Positions 1-9,939 of a stretch of DNA of 64,000 nucleotides are shown here, in pieces. The translations under genes and the position numbers were made by a program. The number at the start of each line of letters is the position of its first letter. The stretch's first letter is position 1. Source of the stretch: Desulfobacteraceae bacterium (GTDB taxonomy: Bacteria > Desulfobacterota > Desulfobacteria > Desulfobacterales > Desulfosalsimonadaceae); contig JAIPES010000001.1 in the NCBI GenBank assembly GCA_021737045.1, positions 1 to 64,000 of the forward strand, written 5' to 3'. A model generated the notes under the pieces. That model did not search any database, was not told the DNA's origin, and was given only the letters and a program-made list of their open reading frames with translations.

Positions 1-270
1 GATTTTGCCCCCTGAGGCCTTGTGCCCGAACAGCCGGGCCGGAATCACTTTTGTGTTGTTGATCACCAGCACATCACCTGCACATAGAAGATCCGCAAGC
101 TGGTAGAAGCGCCGGTGCGCTGTAGCCCCATCCGCCCTGGAAAGGACCAGCAGGCGCGAATCCTGGCGGCTGTCTGCCGGGTGCTGGGCGATTAATGCCT
201 CGGGCAGGTCATAATCATAGGCGTCAATGGCATAGGGGCTCTGCTCCGGCGTGACATTGTTTGGGGTCAT
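1..270 (-). CDS. queA: S-adenosylmethionine:tRNA ribosyltransferase-isomerase QueA (partial, N-terminal part)
   Basis: Makes epoxyqueuosine in tRNA by transferring the ribosyl group of S-adenosylmethionine onto the preQ1 base; cytoplasmic. The 90 residues visible read through the typical QueA N-terminus: an AYDYDLPEALIAQ-like start, then SRLLVL, and the family hallmark VINNTKVIPARLFG near residues 72-85. The start ATG at 268-270 overlaps the stop of the upstream DUF2065 gene as ATGA, implying translational coupling. The C-terminal three quarters lie beyond the left edge. Identification is by recognisable motifs; nothing looks broken. Confidence 0.93.
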   Translation of the reverse strand, partial: MTPNNVTPEQSPYAIDAYDYDLPEALIAQHPADSRQDSRLLVLSRADGATAHRRFYQLADLLCAGDVLVINNTKVIPARLFGHKASGGKI

Positions 271-461
271 TTGAAATAACTCCGGCCGATATAGGTCAGA
301 ATCAGCCCCAGGAACATGAGCACGAATCCGAAAATGCGCAGGGTCTGATCCGGCAGTTCCAGCACCCGGGCCATCATTTCCTTCATCCGGTCGGGAAAGG
401 CAAAATAAGGCAGGCCTTCAATAATCATGACCATGCCGATGACACACAGAAAAAAATCCAT
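267..461 (-). CDS. DUF2065 family small inner-membrane protein
   Basis: A 64-residue protein with two predicted membrane segments (about residues 2-19 and 43-59) separated by a short basic/acidic linker ending LELPDQTLRIFG. Length and layout match the DUF2065 (YjeT-like) family, whose function is unknown. The ATG at 459-461 is preceded by AAGGA at a suitable distance. The stop overlaps the queA start, so the two are probably co-transcribed. In other bacteria DUF2065 genes sit near membrane-protease or purine genes; here the partner is queA, and I see no functional link. Confidence 0.75.
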   Translation of the reverse strand: MDFFLCVIGMVMIIEGLPYFAFPDRMKEMMARVLELPDQTLRIFGFVLMFLGLILTYIGRSYFK

Positions 462-645
462 AAATAGTATCCTTGGGTTGCTGTATTATTCAAATCGTTT
501 ACTATATCTGCCGGGTTGATGGATTGTCAAAAATAAAACCGCCCGGGACTTGAAAAAGATTAGCAGCCGTGGCAGATAAGGAGTTTGAAACCACGGCATT
601 TATCAAGCTTTTCAATTTTACGTAAAACAGGTTAAGGATCTGCAC

Positions 646-2076
646 ATGCGCTATGAACCCGTCATCGGCCTGGAAGTCCATGCCCAGCTCAAAACCCGGA
701 CAAAAATATTCTGCGGATGCTCCACTGCATTCGGCGCCCCGCCCAACACCCATGTCTGCCCGGTATGTCTGGGCATGCCCGGTGTTTTGCCGGTTTTAAA
801 CCGCTCTGTTGTGGAATATGCCATGAAAATGGCCCTTGCCACTGGCTGCCAGGTGGAGGGCACCAGCCGGTTTGCACGGAAAAATTATTTTTACCCGGAC
901 CTGCCCAAGGGATACCAGATTTCCCAGTACGAGCTGCCCATTGCCAGAAACGGCTGCGTGGACATTGCCCTGGAAGACGGCATTACCCGGCGCATCGGCA
1001 TCACCCGCATTCACATGGAAGAAGATGCGGGCAAGCTCATCCATGATCCGGACCGGCCCGTGAGCTACGTGGATTACAACCGCACCGGCGTTCCCTTGAT
1101 TGAAATCGTATCCGAGCCGGATCTGCGTTCTCCTGCAGAGGCCGGGGCCTATCTGCGGCAGCTGCGCGCGGTTCTGCGTTATCTCGATATTTCAGACGGC
1201 AACATGGAGGAAGGCAGTTTCCGCTGTGATGCCAATGTATCGGTCCGGCCCGGGGAACAGGAGCAATTCGGCACCCGCACGGAGTTAAAAAACCTCAACT
1301 CCTTTAAGTTTGTGGAAAAAGCCCTGGCCTGGGAAATCGACCGCCAGACCGAAATCCTGGAGCAGGGCGGGGAAATTGTCCAGGAAACCCGGCTGTGGGA
1401 CACGGACAAGGGGCGGACCATATCCATGCGGGGAAAGGAAGAAGCCCATGACTACCGCTATTTTCCCGATCCGGACCTGGTGCCGTTGGTCATTGACCGC
1501 ACCTGGATTGATCAGGTCCAAAAAGACCTGCCCGAACTGCCGGACCAGCGGCGGGCCCGGTTTATCTGCGATTTCGGACTGCCGGAATACGACGCCGGGG
1601 TCCTGACCGCATCCCGGGAGTTTGCCGATTATTTTGAGCAGTGCCTGGGGCTTGTCAACCGGCCCAAGCTGGTGAGCAACTGGATGATGGGCGAGCTCAC
1701 GGGCCTGTTAAACGCCCGGGGTATCAACATCACTGAATCGCCCATATCCGCAAGCCGGTTTTCCGGTCTTATCGAGCTGCTCGACAGCGGAGTGATCAGC
1801 GGCAAGATCGCCAAGACTGTTTTTGATGAAATGGCGGACTCTGAAGATGAGGCCAAAACCATTGTTGAAAAAAAGGGCCTGGTGCAGGTCAGCGACCAGG
1901 GGGAAATCGAGGCCATCGTGGACCGGGTGGTGGCCGATCATCCGGATGAGGCTGAGAAATACCGCCAGGGCAGGAAAAAGCTCATGGGATTTTTTGTGGG
2001 ACAGGTCATGAAGGAGACCAGGGGCAAGGCCAATCCCCAGGTGGTCAACGAGGTGCTAAAAAAGCGCCTTGGCTGA
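646..2076 (+). CDS. gatB: Aspartyl/glutamyl-tRNA(Asn/Gln) amidotransferase subunit B
   Basis: Kinase/tRNA-binding subunit of the GatCAB complex, which amidates misacylated Glu-tRNA(Gln) and/or Asp-tRNA(Asn). The 476-residue length is standard. The N-terminus shows GLEVHAQL (residues 8-15) and the paired zinc-site cysteines CGCS and CPVC. The central part holds the conserved MEEDAGKL and [11 protein letters not shown] segments. The last ~150 residues form the helical plus YqeY-like tail that grips tRNA. AAGGA sits 8-10 nt before the ATG. Unusually for a gatCAB operon, gatB is on the opposite strand and converges on mutL, separated from gatC-gatA by about 2 kb. Confidence 0.97.
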   Translation: MRYEPVIGLEVHAQLKTRTKIFCGCSTAFGAPPNTHVCPVCLGMPGVLPVLNRSVVEYAMKMALATGCQVEGTSRFARKNYFYPDLPKGYQISQYELPIARNGCVDIALEDGITRRIGITRIHMEEDAGKLIHDPDRPVSYVDYNRTGVPLIEIVSEPDLRSPAEAGAYLRQLRAVLRYLDISDGNMEEGSFRCDANVSVRPGEQEQFGTRTELKNLNSFKFVEKALAWEIDRQTEILEQGGEIVQETRLWDTDKGRTISMRGKEEAHDYRYFPDPDLVPLVIDRTWIDQVQKDLPELPDQRRARFICDFGLPEYDAGVLTASREFADYFEQCLGLVNRPKLVSNWMMGELTGLLNARGINITESPISASRFSGLIELLDSGVISGKIAKTVFDEMADSEDEAKTIVEKKGLVQVSDQGEIEAIVDRVVADHPDEAEKYRQGRKKLMGFFVGQVMKETRGKANPQVVNEVLKKRLG

Positions 2077-2098
2077 CTTCCTGATAAATGACGGATTT

Positions 2099-3895
2099 TC
2101 ATACGATCCGGTGAAACCGCTTTTCCAGGTGCGAAACCGGCCACCGGATTACCGTGGGCCGGCCGTGGGGGCAGTGAAAGGGGTTTTGACAGGCATCGAG
2201 ATCTTTTAGCAGGGCGGCCATCTGTTCGGGCGCAAGCCTCTGGTTGGCCCGGATGGCGCCGTGGCAGGCCATGACAATGATGCATTTGTCTTTGAGCCGG
2301 GAAAGTTCCGGGGCCGCGCCCGTGGTTTCCGCGGCTTCGGCCATGTCGGCCACGAGCCGGCCGATGCCCTCGCCCCCGAGCATTTCCGGTACGGCCTGGA
2401 CCACGAAGGTCCGGTCCCCGAAAGGTTCGATTTCAAACCCCATAGCCTTAAATTCTTCAAGAAGCTGCTCGATGACCGGGGCCTGCCGGTAGGTGAGTTC
2501 AACAGTTTCGGGCATCAGCAGCCGCTGGGCCGGGGGGGCTGCCTGATTTTCGCCCGTAGCGGCCAGCTGCTCGTATAAAATGCGCTCATGGGCGGCGTGC
2601 TGGTCCACCAGCAGAAGCTCATCGGGTTTTTCGCAGATAATATAGGTGTTGCGGAACTGGCCGATGATGGCCGCATCTGCAAAAAAAACGGATTGATGCG
2701 GCACCGGTGCGGCCTCAGGGGCAGTTTCAGCCGGGGATTTTGAAGATACCGGGGCCTGAGCCCGGGTTTGCGGTTCAGGAAAAGGCGCCGGTATGGATTC
2801 GGGTGTCTCTGAAGCTTGCTGGTATGCGGCTTTGGGCTCAAACAGGCTTGTCTGTTCCCATGGCAAGCCTTTTTTTTCCATGCGGGCCGCAGGGCGCGGC
2901 TGCGGGCGCTGCCAGGTGTTTTCAACAGCCCTGCGCACGGCCCCAAGCACGTCTTTTTGGTTTAAAAACCGCACTTCCTGCTTCGCCGGGTGCACATTGA
3001 CATCCACTTCTTCTGCCGGCACCTCCAGAAATACCACAGCCACCGGAAAACGGCCCTTCATGAGCCGTCCCCGAAAGCCTTCACAAAGGGCGTAGATAAT
3101 GCCCCGGTCCCGGATAAACCGGCCGTTGACAAACACGTAGATCCGGGCCGTGGAACTGCGGGTGGCAGAGGGATCAGCCACCCACCCGGAGACCCGGGCC
3201 CGGGTGTCGCTGTATACCAGGGGATAAAGCAGGGACGAAAACTCGCTTCCAAGCACATCCGCCACCCGCCCGGCCGGCTCTGCGGTTTTGGGCCAGTCCC
3301 GGACCGGCTTTTTGTTGTGCAAAAGCTGGAATCCGATATCAGGCCGGGAAAGGGCAATGCAGGCAACGGTTTCGGAAATATGGCCCATTTCCGTGTTCAC
3401 GGTTTTTAAAAACTTGCGCCGGGCCGGGGTGTTGAAAAAAAGCTGGCTGACACTGATCAGGGTGCCGGCCGGGGCCCCGGTCTGCTTGACGGCCTTGATT
3501 TTTCCACCGTCGACGATGATCTCGGTGGCGGCATCGGCCTGCCGGCTGCGGGTGACCATGCGAAAGCGGGAAACCGCGGCAATGCTGGGCAGGGCCTCCC
3601 CCCTGAATCCCAGGCTGGAAATGGCGTGCAGGTCTTCGGCGTGCCGGATCTTGCTGGTGGCATAACGCTCAATTGAGAGCAGGGCATTGTCCTGGTCCAT
3701 GCCTGCACCGTTGTCAGAGACCCGGATCAGGGAGCGTCCGCCCTGCTCGATTTCCACCCGGATGCGGTCGCTTTGGGCGTCAATGGCGTTTTCCAGCAGT
3801 TCCTTGACCACGGAGGCCGGCCGCTCCACCACCTCGCCGGCAGCGATCTGGTTGGACAAAATTTCCGGCAGAATGCGGATGGCTGTCATTTCCAT
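2099..3895 (-). CDS. mutL: DNA mismatch repair protein MutL
   Basis: Mismatch-repair ATPase that links MutS recognition to strand removal. The 598-residue protein has the GHKL ATPase N-terminus (QIAAGEVVERPASVVKEL, DNGAGM, GFRGEAL, about residues 15-110), a transducer domain to ~330, a Pro/Ala-rich linker (~340-400) and a C-terminal dimerisation domain. The C-terminal part carries the metal-dependent endonuclease signature DQHAAHERILYE together with ACHGAIR and CPHGRP. The protein should therefore nick DNA itself, as in bacteria lacking MutH. GGGAG precedes the chosen ATG by 4 nt. It follows the small 62-residue gene and gatCA. Confidence 0.96.
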   Translation of the reverse strand: MEMTAIRILPEILSNQIAAGEVVERPASVVKELLENAIDAQSDRIRVEIEQGGRSLIRVSDNGAGMDQDNALLSIERYATSKIRHAEDLHAISSLGFRGEALPSIAAVSRFRMVTRSRQADAATEIIVDGGKIKAVKQTGAPAGTLISVSQLFFNTPARRKFLKTVNTEMGHISETVACIALSRPDIGFQLLHNKKPVRDWPKTAEPAGRVADVLGSEFSSLLYPLVYSDTRARVSGWVADPSATRSSTARIYVFVNGRFIRDRGIIYALCEGFRGRLMKGRFPVAVVFLEVPAEEVDVNVHPAKQEVRFLNQKDVLGAVRRAVENTWQRPQPRPAARMEKKGLPWEQTSLFEPKAAYQQASETPESIPAPFPEPQTRAQAPVSSKSPAETAPEAAPVPHQSVFFADAAIIGQFRNTYIICEKPDELLLVDQHAAHERILYEQLAATGENQAAPPAQRLLMPETVELTYRQAPVIEQLLEEFKAMGFEIEPFGDRTFVVQAVPEMLGGEGIGRLVADMAEAAETTGAAPELSRLKDKCIIVMACHGAIRANQRLAPEQMAALLKDLDACQNPFHCPHGRPTVIRWPVSHLEKRFHRIV

Positions 3896-3910
3896 AGACT
3901 CCCGGGCGGG

Positions 3911-4099
3911 TTACTGGCCGGGGGCATCCACTTCTCCCCGGAGAAAACGATACAGAAATTCTGTGTCAGTGGGCGAAAGATCAAATTTTCTGGAGGCCTC
4001 TTCCACCAAGTCCTGGTTGGGCGCATCCGGGCGTTCGTATTTTTTGACCTGGCTGATCCATTTCACCGCTTTTCGTAAATCTTCCTTTTTGGGCTGCAT
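3911..4099 (-). CDS. Small conserved-looking hypothetical protein (62 aa)
   Basis: A 62-residue charged, helical protein with no membrane segment, signal peptide or cysteine pair. It reads as two amphipathic helices around a KYERPDAP turn and ends in an FLYRFLRGEVD segment. It lies between gatA and mutL on the same strand with short gaps (47 and 15 nt), which fits a real gene in the gatC-gatA-mutL transcription unit. I do not recognise the family. The composition matches its neighbours and no frame overlaps it, so it is probably expressed, but function is unknown. Confidence 0.6.
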   Translation of the reverse strand: MQPKKEDLRKAVKWISQVKKYERPDAPNQDLVEEASRKFDLSPTDTEFLYRFLRGEVDAPGQ

Positions 4100-4146
4100 C
4101 AGGATTTTCCCCCTTTCGGGTTTGGGTCTGGTGTTAAGCGCTGTTT

Positions 4147-5625
4147 TTAAGCCGCCGGCAGATCCGGTTTTTGACCGCAGACCCCGGCTGCCTGCTCAAA
4201 GGCGTATGCCGCCTGCAAAAGCCTGGCCTCGGCAAAATGCGGGGCCATCATCTGCAGGCCGATGGGCAGTCCGTTTTCGGAAAACCCGCACGGAAGCGAC
4301 AGGCCGGGAATTCCGGCCAGGTTGGCCGACAATGTGAAAATGTCAGACAGATACATCTGCAGCGGGTCATTGGTTTTTTCGCCCAGGCCAAATGCCGGTG
4401 TGGGGGCCGTGGGGGAAACAATGATGTCGCAGGTTTGAAATGCAGCGGCAAAATCATTTCGGATCAGGGTCCTGACCTGGGAGGCTTTTTTGTAATAGGC
4501 ATCGTAATAACCCGCTGAAAGGGCGTAAGTGCCCAGCAGAATCCGCCGCTTGACCTCAGGGCCAAACCCCCTGGAGCGGGTTTGTTCATACATCTGCTTC
4601 AAACCCCCGGCCTCCTTGTGCCGGAATCCGTACTTGACGCCGTCGTAGCGGGCCAGGTTGGAGCTGGCTTCTGCCGGGGCGATCAAATAATAGGCGGCCA
4701 CGGCATGCTCAGTATGCGGAAGGGAGATTTCCACGCATTTGGCTCCGGCATGGGTGAGCCGGGCAACCGCCTTTTCCACCGCCGCTTTTACCCCGGGGTC
4801 CATTCCCTCGGCGTTTTGGTATTCCATTGGAATACCAAAGGTCAGGCCCTTGATCCCGGCATCAAGCCCGGCCGTATAGTCGGGCACATCATTTTTGGCG
4901 CAGGTGGAGTCTTTGGGGTCATGGCCGGAAATGGCCCCGAGCAGGATGGCCGCATCCGTGACATCCTTGGCAAGGGGGCCGATCTGATCCAGAGACGAGG
5001 CAAAGGCCACCAGCCCGTAACGTGAAACCCGGCCGTAGGTGGGTTTTAACCCCACCACCCCGCAATGGGCCGCAGGCTGTCGGATGGAGCCGCCTGTGTC
5101 TGATCCCAGTGCGCCCAGGCACATGTCGGCTGCCACGGCCGCAGCAGAGCCCCCGCTGGAGCCGCCCGGGGTCCGGGATCGGTCCCAGGGATTGCGGGTG
5201 ATCTGAAATGCGGAATTTTCCGTGGACGAGCCCATGGCAAATTCGTCCATGTTGAGTTTGCCGGTCATGATCGCGCCCGCGGAAAACAGTTTTTCCATGA
5301 CCGTGGCGTTGTACGGGGGCACAAAATCGGCCAGCATCCGGGATGCGCATGTGGTGGCAATCCCTTTTGTGCAGATCAGGTCTTTTATGCCCAGCGGGAT
5401 TCCCGTAAGCGGGCCGGCGCTTCCCGCCCGGATATGGGCATCGGCCTGCGTTGCCTGCTGTCTGGCCGCATCTTCGGCCAGTGTGATATAAGCGCCGATT
5501 TCCGGATCCAGCTGCCGGATGCGGCCGAAAACCGCATCACTTAACTCCCGGGCGCTGATTTGCCTTTTGGCCAGAAGCCCTTTGGCTTCATGGATGGTCA
5601 GTTCATATAGTTTGGTTGATGTCAT
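4147..5625 (-). CDS. gatA: Aspartyl/glutamyl-tRNA(Asn/Gln) amidotransferase subunit A
   Basis: Glutaminase/amidase subunit of GatCAB, which frees ammonia from an amide donor and channels it to GatB. The 492-residue length is normal for GatA. The amidase-signature core is intact: Lys81 (GIKDL), cis-Ser156 in the GGSSGGS stretch and nucleophile Ser180 in [12 protein letters not shown], spaced as in characterised GatA proteins. It follows gatC on the same strand with a 27-nt gap, so the two are co-transcribed; gatB is convergent and distant. Asn or Gln specificity cannot be told from this window. Confidence 0.97.
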   Translation of the reverse strand: MTSTKLYELTIHEAKGLLAKRQISARELSDAVFGRIRQLDPEIGAYITLAEDAARQQATQADAHIRAGSAGPLTGIPLGIKDLICTKGIATTCASRMLADFVPPYNATVMEKLFSAGAIMTGKLNMDEFAMGSSTENSAFQITRNPWDRSRTPGGSSGGSAAAVAADMCLGALGSDTGGSIRQPAAHCGVVGLKPTYGRVSRYGLVAFASSLDQIGPLAKDVTDAAILLGAISGHDPKDSTCAKNDVPDYTAGLDAGIKGLTFGIPMEYQNAEGMDPGVKAAVEKAVARLTHAGAKCVEISLPHTEHAVAAYYLIAPAEASSNLARYDGVKYGFRHKEAGGLKQMYEQTRSRGFGPEVKRRILLGTYALSAGYYDAYYKKASQVRTLIRNDFAAAFQTCDIIVSPTAPTPAFGLGEKTNDPLQMYLSDIFTLSANLAGIPGLSLPCGFSENGLPIGLQMMAPHFAEARLLQAAYAFEQAAGVCGQKPDLPAA

Positions 5626-5652
5626 GGTCCGCTCTTTTCTGTTGCTGGATGA

Positions 5653-5940
5653 CTATTCAATGACCTTTGGGACCACAAAGCTGCCGTCTTCGGATTCCGG
5701 GGCGTTGGCCATGGTGTTTTGGGCATCGAGATGGCCGGCCACTTCATCTTGTCTGAAGGCATTGCAGATTTCCACGGCATGGGCCGTGGGGGACACACCC
5801 GTGGTGTCGGCCCGGCTTACACTTTCGGCATAGGCCAGGATATCTCCCAGGTTTCGGGCAAAGCCGTCCACATCGGCTTCATCGATGGTCAGCCGGGCCA
5901 GTGCGGCCACGTGGGCCACTTCTTCTCTGGAAATTTTCAT
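5653..5940 (-). CDS. gatC: Aspartyl/glutamyl-tRNA(Asn/Gln) amidotransferase subunit C
   Basis: Small structural subunit that wraps around and stabilises the GatA-GatB interface. The 95-residue sequence has the classic start (MKISREEVAHVAALARL), the middle VDGFARNLGDILAYAESV helix and the VSPTAHA turn followed by the extended tail. It is the first gene of the gatC-gatA unit, with 66 nt separating it from the SPOR-domain gene upstream. Length and motif order are typical. Confidence 0.95.
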   Translation of the reverse strand: MKISREEVAHVAALARLTIDEADVDGFARNLGDILAYAESVSRADTTGVSPTAHAVEICNAFRQDEVAGHLDAQNTMANAPESEDGSFVVPKVIE

Positions 5941-6006
5941 GGATTTTCCTTTCGGGCCCCTATTGCCGCTTTTCCCTTAAACGCCGGCCCCGCACCTGAA
6001 AGCCTT

Positions 6007-6690
6007 TCAAAACCCGGGCTCATGGGGCAGAAGCATGGCATCCACGCCGGCTTTCTGGAGCCGGGTCAGATCGTTTTCCGCCTGGCTTCGGTTCGTGTAA
6101 GGGCCGATGCGCACCCTGTGCCAACGGCCCTGGCCTTCCACTGCGGCTTTCTGGGTAAAAGCGGGATAGCCCTTGTTCTTGTATTTGTTTTTTACGGTTT
6201 CGGCTTTTTGCCTGTCGCGCAGGGATGCCACCTGGATGGCGAATAATTTCCTGGAATCCGGCTCGGTCACTTCCGTTGAAGCAGGCTGGGCCGGCATCGG
6301 CTCGGCGGCCGGCTTGGTCCGGGGCGGCTGGATCCTGCTTTCTGCCAGATCCGGTTTTGGGTATTTCGGTGCCAGTACCCGCGGCCGTCCCTGAGCATGC
6401 TCGTCGATCTCTGATTTTTCCCTGAGCCGGTCGTAAAATTCAAAGGAAATGTCATCCGGCAGCCGGCCGTCAGTGCCCTCCTGTTCTCCGGGCTCGGAGA
6501 GCACGCTGCTTTGCAGCTGGGACAGTTTTTCGTCCAGGTGCTGCATGTCAAAATGCAGTGGTGCGGAATTGCGTCCCACCAGGACCCCCAGGATAAACAT
6601 GCATCCAGAGGCAATAAAGATCATCAGCACCCAGCCGGAAGTACTGCCGCGGGTGCTGAAGGAATCGGTTTTGGGAAAACTGCCGCCCAT
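6007..6690 (-). CDS. SPOR-domain membrane protein
   Basis: A 227-residue bitopic protein. A short cytoplasmic N-terminus is followed by one membrane segment (about residues 19-38), a long Pro/Glu-rich periplasmic linker, and a C-terminal SPOR domain (about 148-227, with FAIQVASL, PAFTQKA and YRVRIGPY-like blocks). SPOR domains bind denuded glycan strands at division septa, so a role in cell division or envelope remodelling is likely. It follows argS by 20 nt on the same strand and is probably co-transcribed. It resembles FtsN or DedD only in architecture, so no symbol is given. Confidence 0.85.
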   Translation of the reverse strand: MGGSFPKTDSFSTRGSTSGWVLMIFIASGCMFILGVLVGRNSAPLHFDMQHLDEKLSQLQSSVLSEPGEQEGTDGRLPDDISFEFYDRLREKSEIDEHAQGRPRVLAPKYPKPDLAESRIQPPRTKPAAEPMPAQPASTEVTEPDSRKLFAIQVASLRDRQKAETVKNKYKNKGYPAFTQKAAVEGQGRWHRVRIGPYTNRSQAENDLTRLQKAGVDAMLLPHEPGF

Positions 6691-6710
6691 GATTTTTTAT
6701 AAAGTCCCTG

Positions 6711-8381
6711 CTACATGATTTCCGGGGTGCTGACCCCGAGCAGTTTCAGGCCGTTTCGGATCACCTTCTGCACGGCCACCACAAGATGCAGGCGGGCCGT
6801 GCTCAGCTTTGTGTCATCGGTAAGCACCCGGTGCTTATTATAATAGGCATGAAACAATGCCGCAAGGTCCATGAGATAGTAGGCGATCCGGTGGGGCTCC
6901 ATAAGGGCGGCGGCACCGGAGAGAACCTCCGGGTATTTTCCCATTTTTTTGATCAAAGCGATTTCCTCGGCTTCGCTCAGCCGCTGCAGGTCCGCGGATT
7001 CCGGGCTTTTTTGCGCATCCGGGTTTTCGTCTGCAGCCTTTTTGCATATGCTTGATATCCGGGCATGAACATATTGCACGTAATACACCGGGTTGTCGTT
7101 TGTTTTGGCCTTGGCCACCTCCAGGTCAAAATCCAGGGGGCTTTCATGGTGCCGGGTCAGAAAGATAAACCGGGCTGCATCCCGGCCCACTTCGCTGATA
7201 ACGTCGCTGAGGGTGACAAACTGACCGGCCCGGGTGGACATGGAAACCGGCCGGCCCTTTCGCAGCAGATTGACCAGCTGGGTGAGAATGACGGTAAACT
7301 GGCTGCTCTGTCTGCCCATGGCCGAGATGGCGGCTGTCAGCCGGGGCACGTACCCGTGATGATCCGCGCCCCACACATCAATGACCCGATCATATCCCCG
7401 CTCGTATTTTTCCAGGTGATAGGCAATGTCTGAGGCAAAATAGGTGGTCTGGCCGTTTTGGCGCACCACCACCCGATCTTTTTCGTCCCCGAATTCGGTG
7501 GCGCAAAACCACAGGGCCCCTTCGTGCTCATAAATCAGGTCCTTTTGTTTCAAAAACGCGATGGCGGCTTCCACCTTGCCGGTATCATAGAGGGTTTGCT
7601 CACTGTACCAGCGGTCAAAACAAACACCGAGATTTTCAAGATCCTGTCGGATGCCGGCCAGGATTTGTTCGGCGGCCTGCCCGGCAAGCTCTTCTTCAGC
7701 CTTGTCCCGGGGCATGTCAAAAAGGCTTTGGCCTTTTTCCGCGATCACGGATCGGGCAATGTCTTTGATGTAATCGCCCTGATAGGCGTCTTCGGGAAAT
7801 TCCACATTCTGCCCGGCAAGCTGGCAGCAGCGCAGATACACGGATCTGCCCAAAGTCAGAATCTGGCGGCCGGCATCATTGATATAATATTCCCGCTCCA
7901 CGCGGTATCCGCAGAAATCCAGCAGCGCGGCTATGCTGTCACCCACCACCGCTCCCCGGCCGTGGCCGATGTGCAGGGGGCCGGTGGGATTGGCGCTGAC
8001 AAATTCCACCTGGACCTTTTGCCCGTCGCCAAGGTTTTCAGTCCCATAGGCCATGTCCTGCTGGTGGATTTCCTGGATTACCGGCAGCCAGGCCGAGGGG
8101 CGGATGAAAAAATTGATGAATCCGGGTCCGGCGATTTCGGTTTTTTCAATCAGGCCATCCGGGTCCGTGATATGGTCCACAACAGCTTCAGCGATTTTGC
8201 GCGGGGCCATTTTCTGGGCTGCGGCCCCGGCCATGGCGAAATTGGTGGCAAGATCGCCGTGAGCACCGATTTTGGGTTCTTCCAGTATGATATCCGGAAA
8301 ATCGTCTGATGCCAGCACTCCGGCCGCATGGGCGGTGCGGGCCGCGTCAAGCACCATTTGTTTTACGTGTTGTTTGATCAT
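6711..8381 (-). CDS. argS: Arginyl-tRNA synthetase
   Basis: Charges tRNA(Arg) with arginine. The 556-residue protein has an N-terminal Add-1 domain, the class I signature ANPTGPLHIGHGRG (near residue 130), a KMSKS-region variant (VSMSTRAGQF) and a C-terminal DALR anticodon-binding domain ending in the AYYNKHRVL and VIRNGLKLLGV segments. These features and the length are standard. The SPOR gene follows at 20 nt, making a two-gene unit. About 95 nt of unassigned sequence separates it from the YkgJ-type gene upstream. Confidence 0.97.
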   Translation of the reverse strand: MIKQHVKQMVLDAARTAHAAGVLASDDFPDIILEEPKIGAHGDLATNFAMAGAAAQKMAPRKIAEAVVDHITDPDGLIEKTEIAGPGFINFFIRPSAWLPVIQEIHQQDMAYGTENLGDGQKVQVEFVSANPTGPLHIGHGRGAVVGDSIAALLDFCGYRVEREYYINDAGRQILTLGRSVYLRCCQLAGQNVEFPEDAYQGDYIKDIARSVIAEKGQSLFDMPRDKAEEELAGQAAEQILAGIRQDLENLGVCFDRWYSEQTLYDTGKVEAAIAFLKQKDLIYEHEGALWFCATEFGDEKDRVVVRQNGQTTYFASDIAYHLEKYERGYDRVIDVWGADHHGYVPRLTAAISAMGRQSSQFTVILTQLVNLLRKGRPVSMSTRAGQFVTLSDVISEVGRDAARFIFLTRHHESPLDFDLEVAKAKTNDNPVYYVQYVHARISSICKKAADENPDAQKSPESADLQRLSEAEEIALIKKMGKYPEVLSGAAALMEPHRIAYYLMDLAALFHAYYNKHRVLTDDTKLSTARLHLVVAVQKVIRNGLKLLGVSTPEIM

Positions 8382-8476
8382 GGGCTTGCAACTGTCCTTG
8401 CAATGGGTTTAAGCAATGGTAAAATCTAAACTTTTAAGTGTTTTTTCAGGCCAAGTCAAGGAGTCATTGCAGGGCG

Positions 8477-9166
8477 TTACCCCTGGACGGTGCGCGAGAG
8501 GATGTGGTTTAGGGTGTCGAGCAGGGGATGGATTTTTTCCCGGTGTTCCGGAGGGATCATCAGTCGGGTGACGGGCCGGTTGGTTATGGTGACGCATTTT
8601 TTGACCATATGCGCGGGATCAGATCCCAGACAGAGCATTACGTCAATGAGACTGCCAAAAAAACCGGATTGGTCCAGGTGCTCGATGACCTGGAGAAAAA
8701 GGGTGTTGACAGTCAATGTCAGCTCATCGATATGGGCGCTGCCGGTGTTGCGGCATTTGGAGAAAGAAACCATGCACCGGCATCCAAACGGACGGATCGG
8801 ATAAATGGAGCAAAGGTCGTTTTCCAGCAAAGGACAAGGCAACGACGGTTCCGGCGGGGTTTCTTCGGCCGGGGTTTTGTTCTCCAGACACATTTGGGCA
8901 TAGGCGTTGGTGGTCATGGCCGGCTGATACCGGGGGGTATAAAGATGGCCGCGCATCTGCTGGTATAAGGCCGCCTTTTTCTGCCCGTCTAAGAAATGAT
9001 CAATGAACCGGCCTTCCAGGCTGGTCAGGGTAATGGCAGTGGTGCAGCATTCTGCGCAGAATTTCTCGCAGGCAAAGGAGAAGCTGCCCATGTAGTCGTC
9101 ATACAGGCGGTAAATTTTGCCCAGGGCATCGATGTGGCTCACTGGTTTGGGTTGGCTTATGGGCAT
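8477..9166 (-). CDS. YkgJ-family cysteine-cluster protein (putative metal-binding)
   Basis: A 229-residue protein with the YkgJ/CxxCxxCC-type cysteine pattern. CEKFCAECC is near residue 33, and a later cluster has CPLLENDLCSIYPIRPFGCR with the characteristic YxxRPxxCR ending. Members are thought to bind zinc or iron, but their role is unsettled. The start ATG lies just upstream of the lytic transglycosylase stop on the same strand (12-nt gap), suggesting co-transcription without an obvious functional link. Confidence 0.8.
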   Translation of the reverse strand: MPISQPKPVSHIDALGKIYRLYDDYMGSFSFACEKFCAECCTTAITLTSLEGRFIDHFLDGQKKAALYQQMRGHLYTPRYQPAMTTNAYAQMCLENKTPAEETPPEPSLPCPLLENDLCSIYPIRPFGCRCMVSFSKCRNTGSAHIDELTLTVNTLFLQVIEHLDQSGFFGSLIDVMLCLGSDPAHMVKKCVTITNRPVTRLMIPPEHREKIHPLLDTLNHILSRTVQG

Positions 9167-9178
9167 GGTATTGGCGGC

Positions 9179-9811
9179 TTATTTTTCCACTCTGCGGTAT
9201 TGTTTGTAGCAGGAAAGCACTTTTTGCACGTACTGCCGGGTCTCGGGGTAAGGCGGGATGCCCTTGTAGTGATCCACCCTGGAGGGCCCGGCGTTGTAGG
9301 CCGCAAGGCTCAGATTCAAATCCCCGTTGTAGCGCTTGAGCAGATCGCTTAAATAGCGGGTCCCGGCGGTGATGTTCTGCCTGGGATCAAAGGGGTCTGA
9401 AATTCGGTGTTTTTTTATGTGTACCGGCATGATCTGCATCAGCCCCCGGGCTCCGGCCCGGGAAACCGCCGTGGGGTTGAATCCGGATTCAACCCGGATT
9501 ACGGCCTGGACCAGTTCCGGCCGCACCCCGTAAGTAGCTGCAATGCTTTTGATTATTTCAGTATACCGCATCCCATCCGGCACCGGCGGCCGGGGCGCTT
9601 CAAGATGCGGGGTTGGTATGTAATCCGCTGATTTGGGGCTATCCGTGAAATGGTATCCGCCTTTGTCGTCAATATACATATACATTTCCGCCCGGGCGGG
9701 GGTTGGCGTCAGGCAGGCAATGGCCAGGCACGCAAGGCCGGCGGTCAGAAAACAAAAAAAATTTGCGGATATGGTCCGGGTTCTGGCAGTCATGGGCCGT
9801 GTCAATGGCAA
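9179..9811 (-). CDS. Periplasmic lytic transglycosylase (DUF4124 + SLT domain)
   Basis: Predicted to cleave peptidoglycan between MurNAc and GlcNAc in the periplasm. The 210-residue protein begins with a signal peptide (residues ~15-41, ending ARA). A short DUF4124-like module follows (MYIDDKGGYHFTDSP), and then a Slt70-type catalytic domain with the ES motif (VIRVESGFNPTAVS; catalytic Glu), GLMQIMP and AYNAGPSRV. These motifs define family 1 lytic transglycosylases. It is shorter than Slt70 and lacks its superhelical domain, resembling MltC/EmtA-size enzymes. An unassigned ~130-nt gap separates it from epmA. Confidence 0.92.
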   Translation of the reverse strand: MPLTRPMTARTRTISANFFCFLTAGLACLAIACLTPTPARAEMYMYIDDKGGYHFTDSPKSADYIPTPHLEAPRPPVPDGMRYTEIIKSIAATYGVRPELVQAVIRVESGFNPTAVSRAGARGLMQIMPVHIKKHRISDPFDPRQNITAGTRYLSDLLKRYNGDLNLSLAAYNAGPSRVDHYKGIPPYPETRQYVQKVLSCYKQYRRVEK

Positions 9812-9939
9812 AAAAACCGTTTGGGTGCTGCTGGCCGAAAGGGCCGCTTTTCCGATAGTTATGCCCGATATTTATTATATTGTATACATGAAATCCCTAT
9901 GCGGGGTCAAGTAAAACGTGGGTGCGCCCACAATCCGGT

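Noticed and set aside
7458-8309. A 283-residue open frame opposite argS
   Set aside because: It lies wholly inside argS on the other strand. Similar long antisense frames opposite nifA, rnd and the Fe-S gene are high-GC shadows.
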